Notes under the pieces: generated by a model | What the model saw: the letters and a program-made list of their open reading frames with translations, nothing else | The model's database searches: none | What the model was told of the DNA's origin: nothing | Assembly: GCA_029964075.1 (NCBI GenBank) | Contig: CM057135.1 | Coordinates: 19,866,863 to 19,930,862 of the forward strand | Origin: Patiria pectinifera | Taxonomy: Eukaryota; Echinodermata; Asteroidea; Valvatida; Asterinidae | Length of the DNA: 64,000 nt | Reading direction: 5' to 3' | Part shown: one piece after another, positions 22,479 to 33,256 of the stretch | How positions within the stretch are numbered: position 1 is the first letter of the stretch | Layout: each line of letters begins with the position of its first letter | Program-made: the position numbers and the translations under genes

Positions 22479-23476
22479 TGTGACGGAAAGTGTAGTTGTA
22501 TGCCCTTGTTCATGTTATTGTATTCTAATCTTATGAATGAACTGTAGTATTGAACGCCCGTGACTGGGCGTGGCTTAGCAGTCCGGGTGTGCGTGTATGC
22601 ACGCACGCGATTGGTTAACAAAGCCCCATATGTTTAGCGCATCATAATGGTTTAGTGCATGTGCTATGTATGCGCGTAAGTAGATTGCTACGTACGTACG
22701 CGCGGGAGTTTCTGGCAAGTGGCAGCGAGCTGTGCGAACGTGAGTTCAGTGTGCTCTCGCTGTGGCGTGTATTGCTATAATTATGGTGATTTGCGCTATA
22801 TGCTAGCTATGTGCGGGCGAACTGTTGGACAGTTTAGCCGTACACTTGTGGGTGCATTGTGGTTGATTGGGGCTGGGCCCATGGTTTCGTAGTGCTACGT
22901 GCGCACAAACCATATCTCCACAGTGGCACTGAGCTATGCAATGCGATATTGTTTAGGCAGTGCAGCATTGGTTGTTGCGTTGCTGTAGTGTTTATGTATT
23001 GCAGCATTGGTCTGTGCAGTGCTATAGCGTTCATGTATTGCAGCATTGGTGGCGCATTGCTATAGCGTCCATGTATTGCAGCATTGGTTGTGCTTTGCTA
23101 TAGCGTTCCTGTAATGCAGCATTAGTTTGTGCAGTGATTATTGGAGTGAGCAGTGCGATATTAGTTGTGTATTGCAAATAGGGCTCATATTCGAAAACCA
23201 CAGGTTGTAATAAAGCTACCCAAGACAATTACTCCCAAATCATTGAATCATTTAATTGTTGTCTCTGAAATAATCATCGTGTTACTTGAGATTACCGACC
23301 ATTCAGTTGCCAGTTGTCCTTGTTATTGTGTTATTGCCTAGTTAATAGAAGGTTTAGGGATCAATTCCTGCGGCGGTAGATTTCCACCCAAAACGAGCCT
23401 GCATCCTTAGCCTTTCGACTGCTTTGTGTAGTCCCTGGTCCGAGGAATAACTTGGTTCAGGAACAGTCCCGCCACA
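22479..23476 (+). repeat. 3' LTR (998 bp) with internal 38-39-bp tandem repeat
   Basis: Starts TGTGACGG and ends CGCCACA, followed by the CTTG duplication. Between 22962 and 23136 a 38-39-bp unit (gcagcattggttgtgctttg and variants) repeats about 4.5 times. This block and its flanks (22715-23271) are missing from the 5' LTR. Confidence 0.85.
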
Positions 23477-23480
23477 CTTG

Positions 23481-23995
23481 TCTCCATATAGTAAGCACGC
23501 ACAATAGTTCATTTTGCTTATCTAACCTGCGGTTTAAAGAGAAACACCCAGGATAAACAATCGCACTAGAGTATGGCTCTAAAACTCTGTACAAAGTATC
23601 AAATTCTTCTACAGTTAGTCTAGTCATTTCTGAGAATTTGATTTTATTTTCAGATAATGTCTTATACGATACATGTACTTTCCGTTCAATGTTGCATCTT
23701 TCATTTGGGATATTGTCTTGAACAGTGTGGTACTCATTTTCACAAATGGATTCTTGAACTGTTTTTTGTTCTTTGAAGCACAGCAGTATGCCTTACTCCA
23801 GTTGACATCGTCTGTACGTAGAGCACTAGCATATTGCTTTTGAATTTGGATGTCTGGAGGAACCCGGTAGGCCTTCACTGATGGTCTGGTTTTGTAGTTG
23901 TTCGTGCACAGTGCTTGGCAGCAGTTCCAGTGGCATTTCATGTCATCAGAAGCCTCCATTCTGTCAAAAAGTAAACCATATCCATACATATTCAC
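23481..23995 (-). pseudogene. DDE transposase, 5' half with THAP-like region
   Basis: Minus-strand reading from about 23963 gives MEASDDMKCHWNCCQALC, then NNYKTRPSVKAYRVPPD and DDVNWSKAYCC, which resembles a THAP-type zinc-binding exon although the usual final C-x2-H is not evident. A one-base frame break near 23640 is followed by MTRLTVEEFDTLYRVLEPYS and a helix LLCVLTIW at the insertion boundary. That frame is in phase with the HTH at 14564 once the Gypsy element and one CTTG are removed. This identifies it as the N-terminal half of the transposase at 13851-14564. Confidence 0.75.
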
Positions 23996-23999
23996 TTTC

Positions 24000-25059
24000 T
24001 AACTAAGTGGGTTTTGTTCTCTGCAGCTCTGCACGCGTGCATGATGGACTGTAATAATTAATATAACATGTTAATATGTTGCACTGCGCAATAAATGTAC
24101 GTGACTACCGCATTTTTTTTACTACTACTAACAGTTAAACTACCACTGTACCAGGCATGACACTTGACAGGGCCGGCAATTCTTTGCCGGCCGCGGCAGC
24201 TTGGAAAGCTTATGACATTCCCGCTATTCCTATCTAAGTGTTGAGTACTTGGGCTCGGAACTACTCTTGAAACCAGTTCACTTGACAAAACTTCGACAAA
24301 ATATGATTGAAAGGTCTAAAACTCATTTCGTTGGACTTACATGTTTACGTTACACGCCGGTCTAGCCGTCCGTGGTTCGTCGCCATATTGACAAATTTCC
24401 GCGAAGCGCCCTCATCGTCAGTATTTAGTTATGTTGTGACAGAGGCTAATATCCCAGTTTGGGAAGAATGGGCTGTACCAAATAAAAATTATCATCACAT
24501 AATTATGTTTCACTTGTACAATTAAAAAATGTTGCAAAGCAGATAGGTACATAAAAGCAGGCTTAAGTTTGTATGTAGGCCTAATATATTAGTATCATGT
24601 ACAGAATTGTAAAGTTTACCGTAACATTAAAATTTACTGTGAAGCTAGAAATACATGTAATGTAGGCTAGCAGATTAACATTAACCAAACCATTAAATTA
24701 ATGTCCGTCGCGCACATTGATGACGACAGATGAAATCTGTACATTGTGTCTAAAATCTGTGTGAGAGGACTAATATATTAATGCAATTGTATCGAGTAAC
24801 TTTACCTCTAATCTAGGGCAAGATTCCAGCTGAAGATTGGCGCAAGGAGTGTCAGTCGAACAGGTCTCCATCGCTGCATGAACGCATATACGTATACCTG
24901 TGCAAAACGTGAATCGCGTCGCACACACTGTATATTACTAGTACTAGCCATAAACTTTTTACGAGTAACAAACACGCATCGAATACGCGGCATCGCGTTC
25001 CATTAGCCACAAACTTTTTATGAGTAACACGCATGCGCGAGGATCTGGATACGCCTATA
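24000..25059. other. Intergenic; probably end of the two-gene transposon
   Basis: No gene is seen. The promoter and terminal repeat of the YqaJ/DDE transposon should lie here, but I could not match a terminal inverted repeat to the left flank near 11250-11980. Confidence 0.4.
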
Positions 25060-27750
25060 TGGGTCATTCCATGTCAGACCAACGTACTTTTTACCTCATG
25101 TCTTCCGATTTTAATAAAAATTGCCGTGCTTGTAGGTCCTGATGAGCAATGAATGCACACCAATTTTTTTAGCCCGATCCGACCTACCATGTGGTCAGGG
25201 CAGAAACCACAAAAAACGGACATTTTTAGAGTAAAATACCACCCTTTTGGTAGAAATATGTCAAAACCGTTTTAATTTTCATCGAATATATGCGAATTTG
25301 GTATCAAAATAATAAGAATAGCATGCTCAAAGCAACTCTTTTGTCAAAATTAAATTTTGTGAAAAGGAGGTCACGTGACCTCTAATATGTTATCGTGACC
25401 ATTGACCCCATTTATGTAATAATGTATTCCGAAAATCAACGAAATGAAAATGACTCGATAGAGCATGTCTTCCTCTATCAAAATCTACTAAAAATCAATT
25501 GGGGTCCTCAAAATTAATAACTTTATGACTATTTTCGTACACTTGGTGGGTTACAAATGAGTCAATTTATATAGACTTTACATGAGAAATTCACCCACAC
25601 AACTTACTATTCTGTTTCTAAAGCTACTTTAAATAATCTTGGTTTGGGAATTTGTCATGTTTAGAGCTGATGAGATATAACCAGACTTATAATATAAATT
25701 ATCAGCAGTGGTGCACCCAGGATTTTGCTTTTTGGGGGGGGGGGGGGTCATAGCTTTTTGTTGTAAAATTTCTGGAGATTGAAAAAAAAATCGAAAAAAA
25801 AAATTGACAACCTTGGAGGGGGGTGGGTTCAAGCCCCTCGAGGCCCCCGCCACTGATAATTAGTTATCCCACGAGCGCGCTTGGAATATTGGAATATGAA
25901 ACAATGAAATGCTGCTGTGACCCATATGCCACCCGACGCACTACATTATTCCGTGTTCCAAGAGCCGTATAACGCATTTATCTTCAAGCAAACTTTACGT
26001 CGAATGTGTACTTTGCACGTGGTGAGGGATGTAGGTGCATAGTGTATCGGACCGTTCAGCAGCAAATAAAAAAAGAACAAATACATACATGTACATGTAC
26101 ATTCGATATCTGGGGTGCAATATAGCTGTGCAATATTATATCAAATCACACTGCTGCTATATATAGATGGACTAATCAGGGTCTAGGATTCAAGTTTGCT
26201 TGAAGATAATACTCAATATCGCAATCAAAGTTACCTTACTCATTCATCACTGCGCTTCATGAGTCTCACAGACTTGGCAATTTTTTCCTTCGAGGCAAAT
26301 TTCACCTGGATGTTTGTCCGCTGTACTGGGTCCGGGTAGAAAGCATAGAGCTGTTGCGTACCCTAAACAGTAACTGCTGATGACAATCGACTCTCAAGCA
26401 TTCGACGTCAAGTTTGCTTGAAGATAAATTCGTTAGCCCACTTGCGCTCGTGGAACACGGAATAATGTAGTGCGTCGGGTGGCATATGGGTCACAGCAGC
26501 ATTGCATTGTTTCATATTCCAAGCGCGCTCGTGGGATAACTAATTATCAGTGGCACCCCGGGGTGGGTAATTTTTGTTTTTCAATCTTCTACAGAAATTT
26601 GAAAACAAACAAATTATGAGCCCCCCCCCCCCACACACACAAAAGTACTTTTAGAAACAGAATAGTAAGTTGTGTTGACGGATTTCTTATGTAAAGTCTA
26701 TAAATTGACTCATTTGTAACCTACCAACTGTACAAAAATAGTCATAAAGTTGTAAATTTTGAAGACCCCAATTGAGTTTTAGTGGATTCTAATAGAGGAA
26801 AACATACTCTATCAAGTCATTTTATTTTCTTTGATTTTCGGAATGATACATTAGTACATAAATTGAGTCAATGGTCAAGATAACATATTAAAGGTCACGT
26901 GACCTCCTTTTCACAAAATTTAATTTTGACAAAAAGAGTTGCTTTGAGCATGCAATTCTTATTATTTTGATACCGAATTCGCATATATTCGATGAAAATT
27001 GACATGGTTTTGACATATGTGACCCACCACCCCAAAACCAGGCTGATGTCGAAAATTTTTAAAAATAAGATTTTTACACGTTGGATTCCTCGTATTGTAA
27101 GCTTTAAAATAAGCTATAGTGGACTGATATAGGTAATATACTTTTGAAGTTATGACTTCTTAGAAATCGGGAGTCTTAAAGGAGGCTTTTAAGAAAATGA
27201 GCGTTAAAGTCAGAGTTAAAGTAAACCAATAACTCACACATTGAACCACAAAAATCACCTTAGCAACTACCTTCTTGTACTGCATGCAGACTGTTTTACC
27301 TATGTAAAACTGTTCAATGGAACCAAACCAACTTTAAAACTTTACATTAATATCATACATTTAATATTTTTTTAGTTTAATAAATTTTTATGTCATACTC
27401 GTTATACGTGAAATAACATCAGTCTGGAAAAACAATTACACAAACACTGTTTTATGATTTACATGAAGTGATGTTGTTTCTTTATTTGTTTACACTTCAC
27501 ACACTGGTTTAATAAGTTAGGAATAAGAAGAAATTTACAACCCACCCTCCTGGTATGGATAAAAAAGACTCCACCAAAGTCCGGGCACCCCCTCCCCGAC
27601 CCCCACCATTTCCCGCCCCTTTATTTACACACGCATTACATCTACACCTCATTTGAGTGGTGGGTACCAAGATAGGCCATGGGCTGGGGTTAATGACCAA
27701 AACACACCCCTTCAGCATCATATCCCCTATCACCTTCCCACCCCCCAAAT

Positions 27751-27953
27751 ACGGATCCAGGGGGGCGGGGCATGCTCCGCCCCCTTTTGAGGATTTTTTT
27801 TTTTTTGCTGAAGAAATTGGTTAGAGTGGTTAGATATGGCCTGAGATCGCACCACAGAGCATCTAGAATCAAAAATTTTCTGGACCCCATGCCGTTAGGG
27901 CTTTGTACATTATTTTCACGCCCTCCCCCCTTTTTGGAAAATCCTGGATCCGT
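27751..27953. mobile_element. MITE with ACGGATCCAGG termini
   Basis: acggatccagg at 27751 is inverted as cctggatccgt ending at 27953. The 203-bp unit has G/C homopolymers next to both ends and no coding potential. It lies inside element B, downstream of the gene. Confidence 0.65.
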
Positions 27954-28255
27954 TCCTGCCCCCCCCCCCAACTTTTACACTTGACATTGTCCATGGTGAT
28001 TGTGAATGTGATAAATCATAATCAGATGACCCGGCTTATTACGACGCAACCCCCATACCCAAAACATTATCCCACCCCAACCTTACCAGCACTCCACCCC
28101 CTACCAACTCCAGCAGCATGCGTAAAGAGCATGTACATGTACATGCATGTCGGACTTTTGACTTTTGGTTGTGAAATCACAGTTGCAATTTGTCAATACA
28201 TTCTGGGACAGAGCTTTAATGGATCGTTCTATTGTGTACCCATTAATGGTGAATG

Positions 28256-31200
28256 CTAAACATCATCAGCTGGAGCAGGGCAGACCAAGTCTTTGGTTTC
28301 CTCTGTGCAGAATGGTCTGATGTGTTCGTACAGATACTTTCGTCTGTCCCGATCCAAGCCAGCGGGCTGGATGACATTTGGCATTCCAATGGGAATTTCC
28401 CGACGCTGAAGAACTTCCTCTGTGGGTGGAGACTCTACGTACAGCTTGCAAACAACGACACCAGGTCTGTCATTGGTAATTTTGAAGTGATGGTTGATCT
28501 TAACCCCTTTTATCTTCCGGTATGCTGGGGTGAGGAATGACACCCAGTCGTATGTTGGTACAAGGACAGTGCCATCTTCAAGGCCAACCAATTGGGGGAT
28601 GTTGATTTTACGCTCTGTTGACTTGAAGACAACATCAGCTATTTCATTGAGCGATGACACTTTTGTCTTCCGGAAGAGACGTTTCAGAAGTCCAAAACAC
28701 CAGTCCGGGGAGAATTTAGTGTGGCCAGCTGGCATAAAAGCTATGCTTGCAGAGGCATTCCTACCTGTGGCAACCCTCCATGCCAGGTACCAGAACATAA
28801 AGTTATTTTTGTTTTGTCCGGCACAGTTGTCAGCGTTAAGTTGAAGATGTGCTTCTCCAATACCATATGTTTCAAGAAAGTGATGTACCATACTAATGAC
28901 GACATTTGCACCCTTTCCACAGCTGACACCTTCATCGATGAGGTAGTTTACTTGGGCAGGGAAGGCTTCCGCATTTACGCCAAATATTTGGCACTTTCTT
29001 GGCGTCTTGAAGAAGATGGGGCAGGGTTGGAGGGGATCAGATGGATAGTGGACTTGTTGTGCGTAGTCGAAGCTGTAATGGAACGTCGTGTTCTGTGTCA
29101 GGGGGCGGGAAGGTTGGAGGGACTTGAGTTGAAGGTTTTGTACTGCTTCTTTGGACTGGGTACACATTTGCTTGTAGTGCGCCCTTTCATCGGTTGCATG
29201 TTTGAGGTGTAGCTCTTGTGCTCGGAGGGCATCCGTCTTCTGCTCCTCGGCCACGTTAATCTTCCGCATGATGATGTTGTTATTCTGCTGACAAGTCCAG
29301 CACAAATCTGACCTTGGCTTACAGATAACTACGAATGGCAGAAGTTCATTCCACAATTTCCGAAATGTGGACAGACAAACAACCCGCTCATCCTGCTGAG
29401 AAGCAGACTTGTATTGACGCCACACAGATGCCTTTGTCTCTGAGCTAGGCAGGATCTTAACATCATCCCTCTTGAAGCCTGGGATGCGTCCGGGAAGGAT
29501 GATGCTCTTCTGCTCGGCAAAATTCAGGACAAATCTGGATACCCTTTGGATGTCCGTCATACTGAGGGCAGTTTTGCGACGACCTCCTGGTGAACATGAA
29601 ACAACAATAAATAAAGTTAGATTAATCTCTGCCTAACATCTAACACAATACATTCTTCAGCATTGATGAAGTAAGCTGGAAAATAGTGGGGGACCGGTTT
29701 AACAGGTTGATAGACCCAAACTGCACTAAAAATGTTCATAAATTTTGCTAAAAAAATTGTTGCACATGAATTTGTTTTGGCCCTGGTCATAACACAATTC
29801 TTGCTGTAATTTTTAATCAATATTTATTTTTTTGGAATTGATAGAATTGCTCCATTGGCGACTATTATCAGTTTGTATAGCTTATCGGGTACCAACTCTC
29901 AGTTAACAGGCCTTAACAATTTAAGTTTAATGGGTTATCAAACCGGTAACCGCCAGCATTTATTTAATGGAAAGGAGAGAGTTCTTTGTAACTTTTAATG
30001 GTACATTTTTGTAGATTTTGCCACCTACAAGAAACAAGGCAATAAAAGGCAAATATTGGTTGCTTATTAGAAGGATACTGCTTCAAGAATCAGGAATCCT
30101 CATCTATAGGTTGATGTGAAATTACCTGATCTTTTCTTGCGAGGGTAGATTCCATTTTTGAGGTACCACTTCTTCAGGTTGGTTAGCTTGTCCTTTGAAA
30201 TGCCCATCAGAAACAAAAAGGAGTCTTGACATATCCTCTTGTGTTCATAGTGGAACCATGATATCCGAGTCAGCTTGCGCTCACGGTTGACTTTCTTGAG
30301 TCTCTGCGTGGCCTCAGAGGTGTTGATGCTGGTGCAAATAATTCCCAGCAGAAAAAGATCCTTTTCAAAGCTTGTCATTTCACGTACATTCAACCTGAAA
30401 ATACCCCCCCCCCCAAAAAAAGAAGGAAAAAAGAAGATACATTGAGAACAAACAATTATGTGGAAATGTAACACACTGCACTCTAATTATGTACAATGTG
30501 ATGTTGTATATTCAAAGCTAGGTAATCAAAATGTTGCACACTGCAACGTGTGTTTGAAATTGAACAACTTTGTAGAGTCCAAAACATGGTGCATTTTATC
30601 ATGGCAGGGGTTGTTTTGAATTGTTAACACAAAGATTACAAAGAAGTGGCATGTATTTTAGGAACAAAGCCTTGTCAGTGCACTATTAACAAAAAATTAA
30701 GGGGCCTACGCAATTTTACGAGCAACGGGGGGGGGGGGGGCCTTGTATGCTTTCTTAACTAAGATTCTTGACAATCGTGAAATCTTCGATTATTGTGAAT
30801 GGCCCCTTTTTTTGAATTAACATGTTTTTTTAGGCCGACTGATGTTGCATGTGTTATGATAATCTGTGTTACCTGATGCTCTCTATCTCTTCTTCGTTAA
30901 ACTGCTGAATACATCGGCTGCCTTCATAAAGTTTACAAGTGCAATGACATGGTTTTTGGGGAATATCGATGAAGTTAAACATCTGTGCCGCCATGTTCAT
31001 GGCCACGTTCTCAGTATCATATGTTGCATCTCCATCAGGCCCGGGTCTAAGTGCTGGTTCAGCAGGGCCAAGGAGGCCATCATCACCGTCATCATCCTCT
31101 TGCTCGAGGTCACCATCATTATCCAGCTGCGTACAAAAACAAATGGACATCATAAATTAATGTACCATGCCAAAAAAAATTAAACTTAAGCCGGGTTTAT

Positions 31201-32161
31201 ACTTCATGCGAATGCGAAGCGAATTTGACGTCACGAAACATTCGCTGCGAAATTCGCCCGAGTTGAAACGTGTTCAACTTTTCATTGCTTTTGCGAATTA
31301 ACAGCGTGAATACTTGCCGTGACGTCACAGATTCACGTTCACTTTCGCTTTCGCATGAAGTATGAACCGGGCTTTAAAAATGTGAAACATCTTTATAACA
31401 TTAACCAAATTATTCGAAGAAGTGCAGTTTAAATATTAAAAGACCAGTACTTTTCTATTCACTCTTATTAACCAATACGGTCTTATACCTCAGCATTTAA
31501 AGACTGATTGTGTCGTGGTAATCTGCAAAATAAATGTAGGGGAGTCCAGGGTACATGTACTCACACCGCAGATTGCGATTAATCATTATGCGTTGGCTAA
31601 ATGATTCACTTAAATTTAAAGAGTGAAAAGGTAGCGGTTGTATACTGCACTCTATCGCATCTTATATTTTTATCGGTTAGGCCTAACGTTATTTTTTATT
31701 TTTACTGTCGTTAACGTTTAAGTGTCAAACCTTTACTTAATGTTTTGACATGTTTCTCACGTTAGTCTAACTGTAACGTTAGTGTCTATAGGCCCTAACG
31801 TAATAAATAACGTTAGTGTCAATCATAAACGCAAGGTGAAGTTGACAACAGTATTTTTACATTTTTGGATTTTGATCCTTTGTTATGTGTAATTTTTTTT
31901 TTACAAACAACATACTTTTCCAAACTTAAACAAAACACTTACCATAGCTCCGTGATCGATGGGTAGTTCATCTTCACTGCTTGAGTCAAGTTCATCCCCA
32001 TCACTATCGTCGGAATCAGACAAGTCTCGTTCACCAAGATCTTGGAAGTAGTCTTCGATAACTTCGAGCATACCAGAGTCTTTCAACCCACACGATGCGG
32101 CATCATTAACAAGTCTTGCGATCCTGTCTTCGCGATCTCGACAATCAGACTCAGAATCCAT
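28256..32161 (-). CDS. Uncharacterised DUF7869-like protein, candidate transposase
   Basis: Four exons on the minus strand, 32161-31943, 31126-30873, 30394-30126 and 29586-28256, all with GT/AG borders, join in frame to 690 codons without a stop. Exon 1 is acidic (MDSESDCRDRED, DSDDSDGDELDSSSEDE). Exon 2 has a Cys cluster (CHCTCKLYEGSRC). Exon 3 has a helical domain (HKRICQDSFLFLMGISKDKL). Exon 4 has CWTC and a core with conserved-looking acids: HYSFDYAQ (Asp about 421), LNADNCAGQNKN (Asp about 500), AGHTKFSPDWCFG (Asp about 542) and a later YDW. Spacing and context suit an RNase H-fold DDE/D nuclease, but this is inference. I recall uncharacterised invertebrate proteins of this type (DUF7869). 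It lies inside a TIR element with a TA duplication. A domesticated host gene is less likely given that location. Confidence 0.8.
30699..30808. repeat. Short MITE remnant, AAGGGGCC ends
   Basis: aaggggcc at 30699 is inverted at 30808, and the right side (attgtgaatggcccctt) resembles the termini of the 5962-7597 element. It contains a 14-bp G run. It lies in intron 2 of the gene in element B. Confidence 0.5.
31189..31373. mobile_element. PIF/Harbinger-type MITE in intron 1
   Basis: The 185-bp unit has imperfect TIRs (agccgggtttatacttcatg and the inverse of agcccggttcatacttcatg) and is flanked by TTA on both sides (31186-31188 and 31374-31376). The 3-bp TTA duplication is typical of PIF/Harbinger elements. 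It lies in intron 1 of the gene in element B and does not disturb the splice sites. Confidence 0.65.
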
Positions 32162-33256
32162 GATTGAAAACCATACAACAAGGGGAAAAAAATACACTAA
32201 TTTGTGAAATGCTCAAACCCGCAGAATAATTGCAAATTTCAGCCGATTTTGTGACTCAACACACACGACGAAATCACACATGTACACCGTGCCACTTCGC
32301 CCCAAAATTTTGGACAATAACAAAGCAATACAATTTTACTTCGAATTGCCCCAATACAACGGTCAATGTATGGGGCGAGTTGACCTACACTGAGTTAGTT
32401 ATGGGGCGAATTTTCATGACGGCATTGCCGTGAGGCCTATATTGGCCAATAAGAGGACGTTATTGCAATCACGTGAGGTGTGTTGCTAACGTGGCAAGAG
32501 TGTTATTTACGTCGACGTCACTGGAAACAAGGCTTCTGAATGGCTAAACTGGAATCTCCCGCCAATTGGAAATACCATATTTGGAACGATGAAGATCTCA
32601 GCTTTCCATTGATGTCAAACATGCACCAGTTACGCTATGGAATTACACATGACGACGCGTCAAAAATAGCGATTTTGTTGCCTTTCGCGGTGTCAAGAAT
32701 CCATTGTTTCGTTCAAATTAGGCAAGTAGCAAAGACAAAACATTCATTAAAGTGCCAAAAATGTGACTTGGGAGAAATTTTTAAGGCTTAAATTTTGACA
32801 ACCGATAGAATATAAGATTAGCTACCGATTTATGAAAGAAATAAAATTTCGACCATGTATGCATTTTTTCGTTGTGACTACCTTATCTCGAAAAGCTGTT
32901 TGCCGACTTCCGCCTGGTTTTGGGATGGTGGGTCACATATTTCTGCCAAAAGGGTGGTATTTTACTCTAAAAATGTCACTTTGTTGTGATTTCTGCCCTG
33001 ACCACATGGTAGGTCGGATCGGGCTGAAAATTGGTGTACATTCATTGCTCATCATGACCTACAAGCACAGCCATTTTTATCAAAATCAGAAGACATGAGG
33101 TAAAAAAGTGCGTTGGTCTGACATGGAATGACCCACATATGATAATTGCCCCTAAAAAATTACGCGTGCCGCGCTGTGCGGAACATATCGATGTGCTAGC
33201 GCTGATGTGATCAACAGACTACTACGGGTCTAATTCATTTCAAGTCATTGCAACAT

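Larger units (their letters stand above)
14565..23476 (+). mobile_element. Ty3/Gypsy LTR retrotransposon with third ORF
   Basis: The 8.9-kb element runs from TGTGACGG to CGCCACA and is flanked by a 4-bp target duplication CTTG (14561-14564 and 23477-23480). Order: 5' LTR, tRNA-Leu-type primer site, gag, PR-RT-RH-IN pol, a C2H2 zinc-finger ORF in the env position, 3' LTR. It sits inside a minus-strand transposase; removing it and one CTTG rejoins that transposase frame. All its ORFs carry lesions, so this copy is dead. No envelope-like protein is seen. Clade not assigned. Confidence 0.9.
27018..32937 (-). mobile_element. Element B: 5.9-kb TIR transposon with novel-type gene
   Basis: The termini are TGTGACCCACCACCCCAAAA at 27018 and the inverse of TGTGACCCACCATCCCAAAA ending at 32937. 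About 32 bp are alignable with four mismatches. TA flanks each end (27016-27017 and 32938-32939), and the left arm of element A shows the uninterrupted version (gacatatttctaccaaaagg when inverted), so TA is the target duplication. The element carries one four-exon gene on the minus strand, 28256-32161, plus three small MITE-like units. No known transposase domain is recognised. The gene is therefore the likely transposase. Confidence 0.8.
25060..33135. mobile_element. Foldback element A (long inverted arms), interrupted by element B
   Basis: The left end tgggtcattccatgtcagac (25060) is inverted at the right end (33135). The left arm, 25060 to about 26000, pairs with about 26400-27017 plus 32938-33135, so without the insert A is about 2.16 kb with arms of roughly 800-900 bp around a ~390-bp loop. 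The arm match breaks exactly at 27017/32938, where element B is inserted. No coding region belongs to A itself. The target duplication is unclear (tata versus cata). Confidence 0.8.

Noticed and set aside
25708-25857. A further MITE inside the left arm of element A (cagtgg...ccactg)
   Set aside because: The ends are short and the target duplication is ambiguous within a palindromic context; not firm enough to list.
28494-29212. Plus-strand frames of 116 and 163 codons opposite the DUF7869-like exon
   Set aside because: They are antisense shadows of a strongly supported minus-strand exon.
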